NCBI GenBank assembly: GCA_010909165.1
Contig: MU008160.1
Location: forward strand, 1,364,001 to 1,428,000
Origin: Anthoceros angustus
Taxonomy: Eukaryota > Streptophyta > Anthocerotopsida > Anthocerotales > Anthocerotaceae
Direction: 5' to 3'
DNA: 64,000 nucleotides
The translations under genes were made by a program, and so were the position numbers. The notes beneath the pieces are model-generated. The model was not told the origin of the DNA, did no database searches, and saw only the letters and a program-made list of their open reading frames with translations. The number at the start of each line of letters is the position of its first letter. Position 1 is the stretch's first letter. This document shows, piece by piece, positions 45,366 to 56,087 of this stretch.

Positions 45366-47929
45366 TTACTTGATCAAACTTGCCAGCACTGGGTGTTTTG
45401 CGAAAAGGTCCCTGGTGACGGTGTCTGGATTGCAGCCGTGATCGAGCATCTCCCAGTACAGCTTTCTGGCATAGTTTACCTGTCCGCTTTTTATGAAGGC
45501 ATGGTAGAGGGCATTGTAGACATAGATGTTTGGAGCCAAGCCAGCTTCTCTCAGCTCCTGTAATGGGAGGGAGCAAATTGAAGTGAGTGAGTGAGAGAGT
45601 AAGACAGGAATCAAACAACCGAGATGGTGTGGTTTTCATGGAGCAGGGAAAGAGTGAAATTGATTACCTGAAACAGCTCTCTGGCTTTATGCCAGTTGAA
45701 CACCTTGCCGCAGGCTCGGATGAGTGAGGCATAAGTGAAGCAATTGGGTGCGACTCGGATTTGCAGCATGTGCTCATACACCTCTAGAGCCACCTGCGCT
45801 TGCCCTGCCGCCTCGCACGTGTTGATGAGGAGAGTGTAGACCTGGACATCTGGCTTCAAGCCTTCCTTTTCCATCTCCCACACTAGCCGCAATGCCGTCT
45901 GCCAGTTCTCCACCTTCAGGCATATTGCAAGCATGGAGCTGTAGACCTCGCAGGTTGGCTTCACATCCATGTCCTTCATCGACTCGAACAGCTTCCATGC
46001 TCTGTCGTACTCGCCTGAGCAGTTCAGAGCGGTTAACAGAGAGCACCAGGTATATGGGTCTGGCTTCAGTCCCAAGGCTCTCATGCACTCGTACCCTCTG
46101 AAAGTAAGGTTTACCTCTCCAGATTTTGCCACGGAGCTCAGAACAGAGTTCAACACAGTTGCCGATGGTTTGATCCCGCTCACCAACATCTCGTCCAGAA
46201 AATCGAGGGCTAGCATCCAGCGTCCCTCTTTGGCACAGGAGCAGATCAGAGCTTTCAAAATATCCTTGTTGGGTTTCCAGGCCCTCTGGATGATGGAATG
46301 GTAGACTTCAAGAGCAAGGTGAACCTGGTTACACCGCACAAAGGTACTGACCAAGAGGCAGTAGGTGCCCATGCCCTCCTTGCACCCATCCTGCTTCATT
46401 TTCTCCCATATTTGGGCAACCTCTTTCCACTTGTGAGCCCTCCCAAAGGCCGATATCAAGCAGTTGAAAGAAAACACATCAGGCTTGCACCTGCCATCTT
46501 TAACCATCTCATTGAAGACTCTCAGAGTAGCTTTATACCCCTTGGTGCGGGCCGCTACTTGCATAAGCAGCGTGTAACTGTACACACTGGGCTTCACATC
46601 CTCGCTCTTCATCTTCTCAAACACATCATATGCTTCCTCAAAACAGCTCGCTCTCACCAGACCCGCAAGCAGAGAGTTGTAGGAGGTCAACCTCAATTGA
46701 ATTCCGGCTTTCGACAGCCAATCAAGCACCTGCAAAGCTATTTTCGCTCTGCCTGTTCTGCACAGCTCCACCACCACCATCGAAGATGTCAATTCACTCA
46801 GACCCCCGTTCTCGGCCTGATACTTGGATAACTCAGCACCGATGCCTGCCTCATCAGAAACTCGTGCAAGCAACCCCACCAACTCCTGCACATTCATTTT
46901 CCTCTTCACAATGTGTGCTGATTGCGGAAGTGTCTGCACCACTTTCTCCGCCCACTCGTACAAGGCCTGGGATACATTATCGTCTGCCACTTTGTCTGGC
47001 AACCGTTTGGAAAGCTGGTTGCTGGCTTCTGCTTTGTCCTCGGAGGACTTTGATACTGAAGGCCCATCTCCTTCGCCAGCTTCTCCTACATCTCCTCTCC
47101 TAGTGGTACTGCTCTCCAACTCCCCATCCTCAAACAAGCTGTCCACAAAACTTCCTGGCTCCAAACTCCTCAGTATGTTCTTCTCCGCCCGTGGAGATGC
47201 CTCATCAGCCCAGAGCTCCACAAACGGCCCACTCTCCCCCATACCGCCGACTCCAAACCTGGCGCCCCCAGCAGGGAACAAAGCTTCAATTTCAGCATCA
47301 TCCATGGATTCAGACTTCGCAGAATCCCCTTTTTCTGCGTCTGAAACCTCGACATCCTCTGTCAAGAATGTCTTAGGTTGGACCTTAGCCACTTCTATGA
47401 AAGAACTCACCTTCCGTTGCCACTCAGCCCTCGCCAATCTACTCTCCTCCGCATCTTCCAGACTGTGCATCTGTGATCGATTATCATCAGACTTCTGGTG
47501 AGATGTGCTTGTGTCCTGTGTCCCTCCATTGCCATCCGACCCGGGAGGCTGAACGTCAAGTTCACCTCCACCTTCCGACTGGTTAATGTCTGCCTCCTCC
47601 CCTGATTTTTCAGAATCAGGCCGACCCTGAACAAGCTCACGCACCCAGGCACCCTCCTGCCAGTCCAACTGCAGCTGGGTCTTGGGCCGTTTCACAGGCC
47701 GCCTCAGGAAGAGAGCTGGGGAATCCTTTCCGACTGAGTTGCTCTCTGCATTGCTTTCAGGCGAGCTTGGCAATTCCGGAACTGAAGCAGTCAGGTTCCC
47801 CCTATACCCCCGAATGGGAGGGAACGAGACCCGGTCCACACCGAGTTTCGGGCACCGTCTCCCTTTTCTGTTGATAGGAATCGTCTGAGGGGGCTGACTG
47901 ATGATGATCGTCGCCTGTATCACCTCCAT
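45366..47929 (-). CDS. P-class pentatricopeptide repeat protein, probably organellar
   Basis: Two exons, 47929-45668 and 45557-45366, phase zero, 817 residues. About a dozen 35-residue PPR motifs run from about residue 370 to the end, for example TSYNSLLAGLVRASCFEEAY, FSFNCLISAFGRAHKWKEVA, QVYTLLINTCEAAGQAQVAL and YVYNALYHAFIKSGQVNYAR. Motif length is the plain P type; there is no E, DYW or SMR domain. The long N-terminal half is acidic, Ser-rich and of low complexity (residues ~50-330). PPR proteins bind single-stranded organelle RNA and direct its splicing, stability or translation. Target and organelle cannot be told. It faces the PsbP-domain gene head to head across about 790 bp. Confidence 0.93.
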
Positions 47930-48719
47930 TTCCTAAAACCCAAAACCCTCACCAAAATCTGAGGAGCAGTCTCCCCAATGCCGAAGAAAACAGCCCCGCC
48001 ATGATCTGAAATTCACAAGCGCTCAAGCTGCATCTATCAGTTCAAACCTTGCTCTAAGCAGACGGGCGAGGTCATATCATCAACATATCGACAGCCACAG
48101 GACGATTTCCCTCAGCCTCGCAGATTCCCGATGAAAATGCTGGCTCTGATGATTAGAATGAGAGGAATGTGGAGCTCTCAACTCCGGGATAACTGAATCT
48201 CGGACTGTGGCTCAGGTACCACCGATACCTGAAGGGGAAAGATTCATTGTTCAGGGTTTAGGGTTTAAAGAGGCTGTGTACTAGTGTAGGTGTCCAAAAG
48301 CTGGTAGTTGTGAACCACAGACATGCCGATTTGTCAGATGGACTGACGGGGAGCATCTTGGTCCTTGCTTTACGATTTGGAATTCAATCTTACACCTCGC
48401 CGCCCACCAACTCTGCCGTGTGTGTTTTTGTACTTTTTGGTTTACAAAGGATGGACTGCTAGTGAACCTCCACACATCGAGGACGAGGAGAAACGAACAG
48501 CTTCATGTGTGACGTGGAGGAAAAGAGATAGCGAGCTCGCCAGCTTGTACAATATCTACCTAGATGGTAGGCGTGCGATGCACCTGTCTGGCTACGAGTA
48601 CATGGCCAGTTTTGCATCCCCCAGGTTCTGGACGGTGTCGATTTTTTCCTCGAGATGAGGTGGTTTCAGTACCGGGTCAAGGTTCTGGGTTCTGGAAAGA
48701 AGGAACCCACAAGCTGGTT
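47930..48719. promoter_or_regulatory. Shared upstream region of PPR and PsbP-domain genes, with telo-box
   Basis: About 790 bp between two divergent genes. A double telo-box (AGGGTTTAGGGTTTA) lies at 48253-48267, and ACCCAAAACCCT sits just before the PPR start at about 47937. Telo-boxes are frequent in plant promoters of organelle-biogenesis and translation genes. Both flanking genes are plastid/organellar, so co-regulation is a fair guess but unproven. Confidence 0.45.
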
Positions 48720-50361
48720 ATGAGGAATGCGCTGTGTCCGCGTCCAGAGCGGGTTGGGCTTGAGAATGATAGTCCGGATGCATCATGGTCATCCGGTCAC
48801 AAGAGGGCGGCATCTGCAGCCACCCATTTCTATCAGGAGGTGGGTTTTGCTGCCTGCACACCTGGATTGGGGATGTCGAATGCAGTGTTCAATGCTGCTT
48901 GCATTTCACTGACTCTAATGTTTCATCACGCAGGGTGATGCATCTGTTAGCAACAGTGGATGCAGTGCCGGACATGTGAGTGTGGGACAGGACGAGCATG
49001 ATTATCTGGATGGGTCTCCTCTGCATTTCAGGAGAAATATGATTGCATCGTCTCTGGCATTTGCAGTTCTGGCCCCAACTGGGTGGTTTTCCGACGCAGT
49101 GAGAGCCGAAGCTGCTGAACAGCCTTCTCCTCCCTCTGCTTCTGCCGACGTCAAGCCATCACCATTTCCAGTTAGCACCGAGTCATGGTACCGCTACAGA
49201 GGCCAAGGATTTGTCGTTAAGGTGCCCCCTGACTTTGAGGACTTGCAGGAGCCTGAGGTATGCCATACTGCCAGCATGGTTACCAGCAGGAGCGTCTTCC
49301 ATTTGATGTTTGTGATCTGAGCTGTTTTGTCATATTTCATTCTACTGGGCTGCCCTTGCTAGTAGAGTTCATATCAAGTGAAGCCATTGGCTTGCGTTGC
49401 AGGAGTTTGTGGATACTGGTGACTCCCTGTATGGTGAACGAGCTAAAGCTAAGCCATTCGCTGCTCGTTTCGGATCGGTCGACAGGTACTCTTGTTTTCA
49501 GCTTCAGGCACTTCTTCCTCGGTCGAGTGAGTGAGAGCCTAGCTATCTATGGAGGCTTTCTCTTCTTCTCTCTTCTTGTCACGCATCTGTCATCTACGAC
49601 ATTGATGTGCCACAGGAAGGAGGTCCTGAGTATAGTTATAAAGCCCGCTTCACAACTGAAACTTTCGTTCTTTGAGGTAACCTACTGCTCTTCTCTCCTC
49701 TGTGCATCAAGCATGCCGAACATCTTTCTTCTCATGTTGTCGTTAGCATGAAGTCTGTCCATAACTTGTCTAAGATGGACTGAACGGGGTCTAATGTGAA
49801 GGCCGATGATATCACTGCTCTTGGATCTCTCGAAGACGCTGCAAAGATTTTTGTTCCAGGTAACTCCTCTTCTCACTTTGTCAGAGCTGTGAAAGCGTGA
49901 GCTTTCGTTGGCAAGTCTGAACGTGAGCTGGTGGAGCTCTGCAGTAGGAGCGAGAATCATAGGAGCACGATCTCTGCTCTCCGACAGTGCACGGGGCACC
50001 AGGTAAAGCAGAGCTTCTTCAGCATCTCGTGTAGCACAGTGGCCTGCGAAGCATGACGTCTGCTGTGCTTTGGTTGCACTTGTTCAGGACATATTACCTG
50101 TATGAATTTGTGACGCAAGACAAACGCGTGGCCATGGTTGCTGGTGCAGCCAGTGGACAGGTGATCAAGCTCGTCCTTCCCTGCCACTCCCTAGACTCCA
50201 TCACAAACCCTAATTCCACAGTGCAGCAGACTGAGATTCCATGCGGCCTTGTTCCCTCCCTGCTGCAGGTGTATGTGGCAGGAGCCATGGCTTCGCAAAG
50301 CAGGTGGCGAGAGTCTGCAGCCAAATTGCGCACAGCCGCTTTGTCGTTCTCAATCCGATAG
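48720..50361 (+). CDS. PsbP-domain protein of the thylakoid lumen (PPD5-like)
   Basis: Eight exons (48720-48839, 48934-49257, 49403-49485, 49616-49676, 49802-49859, 49945-50002, 50088-50160, 50269-50361) with closing phases; 289 residues. The targeting part ends in a twin-arginine signal, RRNMIASSLAFAVLAP ... AVRAEA, typical of Tat import into the lumen. The PsbP fold follows: WYRYRGQGFVVKVPPDFEDL, AKPFAARFGSVDRKEVLSIV, IKPASQLKLSFFE, LGSLEDAAKIFVPG, RTYYLYEFVTQDKRVAMVAG and WRESAAKLRTAALSFSI. Order and spacing match PPD5/PPD6-type proteins, which are lumenal and linked to photosystem or strigolactone-related functions. The first Met is uncertain: the frame is open upstream to an ATG at 48564. 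Confidence 0.92.
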
Positions 50362-50601
50362 CAAGCGTTCCTCACTTCCGAACACTGCCCACGAATCTGC
50401 TGTTCTGGTGTGGTGTTAGGGAGGCGTGCACGGTGTCTGATATACGTGCTGAGAGATCCAGCTCCGCAGAATGTATTGGCTGCAGTAGGTTTCTTGTTCA
50501 AACCGACCGGCTTCTTCAGAAGCCAGGACTTTTTGCGGGTTTGTTGAAAGAGCGTGGTGAACGTGTGACATGGTATAGAATGCCCAGCGGTTTCAGGGAC
50601 G

Positions 50602-52026
50602 ATGGCTCATCCAAATGCGTTCGTCACCAATCCCCACAAGCTGAGAAAAGAGGAATTTGTGAGCAATCTGAATGGCACCAGCATGCTGGAGATCGCAGCT
50701 CTGTCAGCGGTGGTGCCGGGGTTTATGGTTTTGGGGCAGATAGTGGCCAGCTACACTGCGTTCAGGACCCCGTTGGCTGCCAAGGGCGGACGATTGAGGA
50801 GCGAGCTGGTTAGGTCTGTAGGAATCGAGCTTACGGTGGTGATCCTGCCGATTCTGGCTAGCCTCACTGTCCTTGCCGATTCTGTCAATGTCGTGCTTAC
50901 GATCTTGGCCTGCGTGCTGCTAACTTGCTTTTTGCTTCTCCGGTGCACAAGTCGGACCACCGAAGATGAACAGCAGGTGGTGGGCTCTCCTCGCAGGTCC
51001 TTCCTTTCATCGTACAGGTGCGCCATGATGCTGGTGACATGCATCACAATTCTTGCTGTGGACTTCACAATCTACCCCAGAAGGCTGGCCAAGACAGAGA
51101 CCTATGGCACAGGGTTGATGGACGTGGGAGTAGGATCGTTTGTGGTGGCTAACGCATTGGTCTCCAGACAAGCAAGAGGTTTGCCGCCCATGCATGGGGC
51201 TGTGCTGAGGAGCACCAGCCCCCTTCTCATCCTTGGCTTTGCCAGGCTGTTTCTGACCAAAGGTGTGGACTACCAGGAGCATGTTGCAGAGTACGGGCTC
51301 CATTGGAACTTCTTCTTCACGCTCGCTGCTGTGACTCTCCTCACATCCGTGATCCAGATCCCGGCCTCTGTGAGTGGGCTTGTAGGCCTCTTCATTCTTG
51401 CAGCATATCAAGCATGGCTATCCTCCGGGCTCAACGAGTATCTGCTGTCGTCAGAGAGGGGCTCCAGCATCGTGAGCTTGAACAAGGAAGGCCTGTACAG
51501 CACTTTGGGATACTGGGCCCTCTATCTTATCAGTGTTCAGCTGGGGTTCATGGTAAACCAGTCAGCTGGGCTTGTGTTCAAGAGATTCAGGACTGTAACC
51601 GATGATGACAAGCTCAGGGAGGAGTCTGCCCGCTGGTACACCGCTATGGAAATATGTGGCTTGGATGCCTTGTTCTGGATTCTGGCAGCTGTGACTGATC
51701 AGTTCGTTGAGCGAGTGTCACGGCGAACATGCAACCTGGCCTATGTTCTATTTGTTTTGGGGCAGAACTTCCAGGTGATCGGAAGTTTCGCCCTGGCAGA
51801 AGCTGTTCTTCCTCTGAGACGGATGATTTGGATGGATGCCTTCGATCAGAACCTTCTACCAACGTTTTTGCTGGCAAATGTGCTCACCGGACTTGTGAAC
51901 TTGAGCACGGACACCATCTCGGCCACCCCGATTTGGGCATTCTCTACACTCATTGCGTACCTTGCCTTCCTTGCTGGAGGCATGACCCTCGCCCAAGCCT
52001 TCCACCTCAAATTGAAGTTCTGGTGA
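50602..52026 (+). CDS. PIGW: GPI-anchor inositol acyltransferase PIG-W/Gwt1
   Basis: Intronless, 474 residues, the normal length. The protein is almost all membrane helices (about 12). Family marks: KEEFVSNLNGTSMLEIAAL at the N-terminus, FTIYPRRLAKTETYGTGLMDVGVGSFVVAN (read as two adjoining motifs), WNFFFTLAAVTLL, LNKEGLYSTLGYWALYL and LANVLTGLVNLSTDT. PIG-W adds an acyl chain to the inositol of glucosaminyl-PI in the ER, an early step of GPI anchor assembly. It begins 240 bp after the PsbP-domain gene on the same strand. A genuine intronless gene is likely, as there are no breaks and no poly-A tail to suggest a retrocopy. Confidence 0.95.
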   Translation: MAHPNAFVTNPHKLRKEEFVSNLNGTSMLEIAALSAVVPGFMVLGQIVASYTAFRTPLAAKGGRLRSELVRSVGIELTVVILPILASLTVLADSVNVVLTILACVLLTCFLLLRCTSRTTEDEQQVVGSPRRSFLSSYRCAMMLVTCITILAVDFTIYPRRLAKTETYGTGLMDVGVGSFVVANALVSRQARGLPPMHGAVLRSTSPLLILGFARLFLTKGVDYQEHVAEYGLHWNFFFTLAAVTLLTSVIQIPASVSGLVGLFILAAYQAWLSSGLNEYLLSSERGSSIVSLNKEGLYSTLGYWALYLISVQLGFMVNQSAGLVFKRFRTVTDDDKLREESARWYTAMEICGLDALFWILAAVTDQFVERVSRRTCNLAYVLFVLGQNFQVIGSFALAEAVLPLRRMIWMDAFDQNLLPTFLLANVLTGLVNLSTDTISATPIWAFSTLIAYLAFLAGGMTLAQAFHLKLKFW

Positions 52027-52232
52027 GCGACATGCAAACTGTTGCACCTTGCAGCTAAAAATCTCTAGATACTATGGACTTCAAGAAAGCACATAGAATT
52101 TCTTAAGCATGTAGGGGGGAAATTTCCTTACTACCTTCACCTTGACAGTCTTAAGGTGAGAACGATGTAGTGGACAATTCGAAGTTTTAATTTTAATGTA
52201 CAAAATTTAATAAGCGTCGACAGGCCAACTAT

Positions 52233-52313
52233 GTGGTCGTGCCGGAGTGGTTATCGGGCATGACTAGAAATCATGTGGGTTCGCCCGCGCAGGTTCGAAT
52301 CCTGCCGACCACG
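52233..52313 (+). tRNA. trnS-AGA: tRNA-Ser (anticodon AGA)
   Basis: Acceptor stem GTGGTCG pairs with CGACCAC, followed by discriminator G. Box A TGCCGGAGTGG and box B GGTTCGAATCC are intact. The anticodon arm ATGACTAGAAATCAT gives AGA; a long class II variable arm (GTGGGTTCGCCC) fits Ser. No intron. The acceptor pair 5:68 differs from the common plant GTGGACG form but is compensated on both sides, which argues for a functional gene. The nearest T-rich stretch is about 35 bp downstream. Confidence 0.93.
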
Positions 52314-52460
52314 AACACTAGAGTGGTGTGTCGCCTGTCATCCTATTTCTTTTATGTGCACACTCAGTTCTTTCCTCATGCAAGTAAGTTATGTGCATAC
52401 TCAATTCCTTCTTCATTGCAAATAAGTTGACCCTAATAATATCTTTGCCTTGCCGGCTTG
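52314..52460. repeat. Diverged short repeat downstream of tRNA-Ser
   Basis: Two loose copies of a unit with GTGCACACTCAGTTCTTTCC / GTGCATACTCAATTCCTTC and TGCAAATAAGTT. Confidence 0.5.
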
Positions 52461-52464
52461 CTAC

Positions 52465-52605
52465 TCCGTCCTTAGTGGACTTAAATAAAATTCTTCTTCT
52501 TCTTCCTTCTTCTGCTCCGTCCTTAGTGAACTTAAATAAAATTCTTCTGCTCCGTCCTTAGTGAACTTAAATAAAATTCTTCTTCTTCTTCTGCACCCTC
52601 CTTAT
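52465..52605. repeat. Tandem repeat, about 40-45 bp, three to four copies
   Basis: Units are CTGCTCCGTCCTTAGTGAAC plus TTAAATAAAATTCTTCTTCT. Copy length varies through the CTT microsatellite part. Confidence 0.85.
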
Positions 52606-52671
52606 AAGTTGACCCTAATAATGTCTTTGCCTTGCCAGCTTGCTGCTCCCTCCTCCAAATGTATTTATAAG

Positions 52672-52960
52672 AACATCGTTACTAAGCATCTTGCGCTTAT
52701 TACACACATTTATCAGAATATCGTTCTTAAGCATCATGCGCTTAGATTGGTACTTAGATGGGGTGCCTAAAGGGAGTGGATGCCCTTGGTGAAGTAGCTT
52801 GGGCACACCATGGTACAAGTTGCTAAGTACCACGTCCGATATTCTTAAGCATCTTGCGCTTAGATCGGTACTTAGATGGGGTGCCTAAAGGGAGTGGATG
52901 CCCTTCATGCAAGTAGCTTGGGCACACCATGGTACAAGTTGTTAAGTACTAAGTCCCATG
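52672..52960 (+). repeat. 5S-rRNA-like tandem elements, two full units and one part
   Basis: Units at 52724-52840 and 52841-52955, about 117 bp each, with a partial unit from 52672. Each contains TTCTTAAGCATC(A/T)TGCGCTTAG then GTACTTAGATGGGGTGCCTAA and GGGAGTGGATGCCC. The order matches 5S rRNA box A, intermediate element and box C (AAGTTAAGCGTGCTTGGGC ... GTACTAGGATGGGTGACC ... GGGAAGTCC). They are the same family as the elements at 9127-9290 and 9790-9872. Not functional 5S genes. Confidence 0.65.
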
Positions 52961-52999
52961 ACAGGTTCTTCTTCTTCCCCTTGTTTTTGCATAAATTCA

Positions 53000-53115
53000 A
53001 TATTTTTCTCATTGCAAATAGATTGACCCAATAATGTCTTTGTCATGTCGGTGTAGTGCTTCCTCCTCCCCTCGTTGCAAATAGGTACCCAATGATGTCT
53101 TTGCTATGTAGGCTT
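53000..53115. repeat. Degenerate repeat near 53 kb
   Basis: Two loose copies built on TTGCAAATAG, ACCCAATAATGTCTTTG and TGTCGG/TGTAGG. Similar words occur at 52420-52450 and 52605-52640, so it is one dispersed family around the tRNA. Confidence 0.5.
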
Positions 53116-53224
53116 GTTGTTCCCTCCTTCCCATTCCCTCATGTGCTTATATTCCCATGTGTGTATGGTCTACGTATCTATCTTCTATTTGAAAATGTTA
53201 CCTACTCTTTGTAGCACAATTTTA

Positions 53225-53325
53225 TACAGACCTTGGAGGATAATTTCACAAGAAATTTGAACAATAATTTCACAAGAACTTTGAACAATAATTTCACAAG
53301 AACCTTGAAGTATAATTTCTTAAAA
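53225..53325. repeat. Tandem repeat, about 25-27 bp, four copies
   Basis: Units of AATAATTTCACAAGAACTTT plus GAAC. Last copy diverged. Confidence 0.8.
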
Positions 53326-54115
53326 ACTGTGAAGTTTCCTTTGTAGATCTAAGAGAGAATGTACAGGAGTGATATGACGCGTTTTCTTTGTCTCTCCCGG
53401 CGTATGATATCGTGCACGTTATAATGACTAGGTTTTGGTATATGTAGTAAATTTGTATGCTAACGAATAACTATTAAATGGGATAGTTTCCACAAAAGAA
53501 CTCTTACCAAAAAGTTCGACTGTCACAACAACAAATTATTACAACCCAATAACATACATATAAATTTTCACATTCCCCTATTTATAGCTTAGTTCACTAA
53601 TAATAAGGACCTCAATGGATTGGTAGTTTGCAAAGGCCATTAGCTCAGTTCAATTCACTTCTAACCCACGTCAACACAAAACTGAATCGAATCAGTACCC
53701 GGAAAAGATCTAACATAACATGGTTCTCTGTCCTCGGCTAACGTAAGCAGTAGTGATTGGATTTCAATTCGGTTTGAATCAATTCGGAGGCCAATTTGAA
53801 CCAGTGCGAAAAACCCAAGGTTTGACGACAAACTGTGAGGTTAATATACGTACTTTTACGGTGTACACATTACATTTTGAGCACCACGAACTGTGAGGTT
53901 AATTTACATAGTTTTACGATGTACATATTACATTTTGAACACTAGCCTGCTATATCTCATTCAAATTTCTCCTTCATATGTCAGGGAGATGGCCGTAGCT
54001 ACTCACCCACATAAAAGAACCTAGCAGGCTTCATCCTCATCAATCTCTTCCACCTTAAAGCACGCACATCTGCAAACTTGCTCATCAAAAAGCGCTAAAA
54101 CCTTACGTTGCTTCT
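53326..54115. other. AT-rich non-coding DNA
   Basis: No gene. One duplicated word pair near 53830-53940 (GAACTGTGAGGTTAAT, TTTTACGATGTACA, ATTACATTTTGA) shows an about 60-bp duplication. Confidence 0.5.
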
Positions 54116-54119
54116 TTCT

Positions 54120-54215
54120 TTTACCCACCAACCTGAATCTTGGCATAGGCTTTCACCCACCAATCTGAATCTTGGCATAGGCTTTTACCCACCAACCTGA
54201 ATCTTGGCACAGGAA
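54120..54215. repeat. Tandem repeat, 33 bp, three copies
   Basis: CACCAACCTGAATCTTGGCA plus TAGGCTTTTACC. It lies in a minus-strand open frame (54121-54390) that has no recognisable domain, so I treat the frame as chance. Confidence 0.85.
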
Positions 54216-54719
54216 GATGTACTTCGCTAGCTTCCACCATGTTGTGCAACTGATTCACCCACATGAAAAGATGCTTGGCTAAACATAGAACCTCGTCATC
54301 TTCATCATTCGACATTTTTCTCCGTTTAAATCCTAGCCCAACATAGCCAAATTGCTTTTGGTAGCCAAATAGAAGTTCATGAATACCCATGAATAATAGC
54401 TCAAGATGAACACTCGAGTCTGCAAAAGCAGCAAGAATTTAGTTTGTGGTTCCTAAAGTTATGAACCTCCCCATCTTCAGCACTATTGTGTTTAGACGAA
54501 TTGAGAACTGGTTGACTTACCGAGATGTTGGGCACAAAACCCTACAAGCAAAAAAGAGTTTTAGATTTGGCATCGGATACAATGGAATACGTGCCAAAAA
54601 GAGGATCGTAGCCAGATCTCAAACGGGTGACTTGGGGTAATTTCTATCCAATTGGCCTATCCGTGGGATCATGGTTCATTATTTACAGTTTGGTTAACAG
54701 TTCAATTCAATCTCAAAAT

Positions 54720-55150
54720 TGGACTGAACTGTCCAGGTAGGAGCTGAACTGTCTAGTTGGTACACGGTTAGTGTAACTAAATTGTGAAACTGGATGGGTG
54801 TAGTTCGGGTGAACCGCCATTCCATATGGGTCCTAATCAATTCGATCTAAATTAAACTACACCCCGCCACTGTCCAGGTTGGAGCTGAACTATCTAGTTG
54901 GTACACGGTTAATGTAACTAAACTATGAAACTGGACGGGTGTAGTTCGGGCGAACCGCCATTCCATATGGGTCCTAATCAATTCGATCTAAATTAAACTA
55001 CACCCCGCCACGTCAACAAACTATATGCCACATCGGATTGTGTCTGTGCCGCCAATCTATAATGATCCTAATCAGTTCGATCTAAATTAAACTACACCCC
55101 GCCACATTAGCCAACTACATGCCACATCGGATTGTGTTCTAGTTCATGTA
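54720..55150. repeat. Tandem repeat, about 165 bp, two full and two partial copies
   Basis: Copies share GGAGCTGAACTGTCTAGTTG, GTGTAGTTCGGGTGAACC, GCCATTCCATATGGGTCCTA and AATTAAACTACACCCCGCCA. The 3' part (CCTAATCAATTCGATCTAAA) is amplified further, four times in all. Confidence 0.85.
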
Positions 55151-55289
55151 GTTTTAAATTTACCATGTGGCCAACTAGTAGCTGAACTGCAATTCAACTA
55201 CACCCAAACCGCCAAAACGAAAAGGTCCTATGTATTCGGACGGGTCTTGAGATGGCAGTGTACCTACATACGGACTGGATGTAGAACTG

Positions 55290-55380
55290 GTATATATATA
55301 TATAAGGTATATACAATAAAGGTATCTGTTTATATATATGTATACGATATGTACATATGTATAACGTAAGTATGTACGAG
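55290..55380. repeat. TA-rich microsatellite
   Basis: Runs of (TA)n and TATATGTA around 55290-55370. Confidence 0.8.
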
Positions 55381-55499
55381 TGCAGAGGAGTCGGTGAGTC
55401 GGTGCTGAACATCACGAGTGGCGAAGGGGCAGCAGTTAAGTGTCCCAGGACACTTTTCTTCAATGCTCCAATTCACTTCTGCGATGTGTCGTCACCCCC

Positions 55500-55575
55500 C
55501 GTTGATGCATCCTCTCGTGAGAAGCATCCTCTCGTGAGAAACATCCTCTCGTGAGAAATCGTATGCTCGTGAAAG
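55500..55575. repeat. Tandem repeat, 18-20 bp, three copies
   Basis: CATCCTCTCGTGAGAAG-type units, with a fourth diverged copy (TATGCTCGTGAAAGCG). Confidence 0.85.
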
Positions 55576-55926
55576 CGAGGAAAGGCCTCTGTCGGTTAGA
55601 TATCTGCTGGTGAGGCAGATGTACTGGCCCGATAGCGACTTCGGACGCAATTCCAGCGCTTGAGGAAACCAGGTACCTGCCACTGCCAGGATGTTAGAAA
55701 GAGAAATGCACGTGGTGAGCTCGCTGGCCGCTCCCGGCCAGCTCCTTTGCATCCTCCCGCCGATAGGACGGTGTGAGCATGGAAAATTCTGCACGATGAT
55801 CCCCGATTTCCACAGCTCCAATCCTGCAGACAGCCTTCCTTCTGCAAGTGTTGCATCAGCCTTCTCAGTTTCTCAAAAAAAAAACGCAGCCGTGGTGGTG
55901 GTTTTAGTACATATGGCGCTAAGATT

Positions 55927-55982
55927 AGAGGTAGAGGGAGCGGGAGCGGGAGCGGGAGCGGGAGCGGGAGCGGGAGCGGGTG
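55927..55982. repeat. GAGCGG hexamer microsatellite
   Basis: About eight copies of GGGAGC/GAGCGG, ending about 105 bp upstream of the receptor-kinase start. It may lie in its 5' UTR or promoter. Confidence 0.9.
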
Positions 55983-56087
55983 TATGATATCCCTGCGTGT
56001 GGAGATGTAGGAGAAATTTCAAGCTGGCCGGGCCGTGATTGCCGTGCCTAAACTGCTAACCTTTGTACCTTGAATTCTGAGATTAAG

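Noticed and set aside
48564-48938. Separate small gene upstream of the PsbP-domain protein
   Set aside because: Its frame joins in phase to the lumen-targeted protein through a good GT-AG intron at 48840-48933, so it is that gene's first exon plus 5' UTR.
52672-52960. True 5S rRNA genes
   Set aside because: Only the internal-promoter half is recognisable, with many changes; the 5' half and a terminator T-run are absent.
54121-54390. Minus-strand 89-codon frame
   Set aside because: Its C-terminal third is coded by a 33-bp tandem repeat and the rest has no family match.
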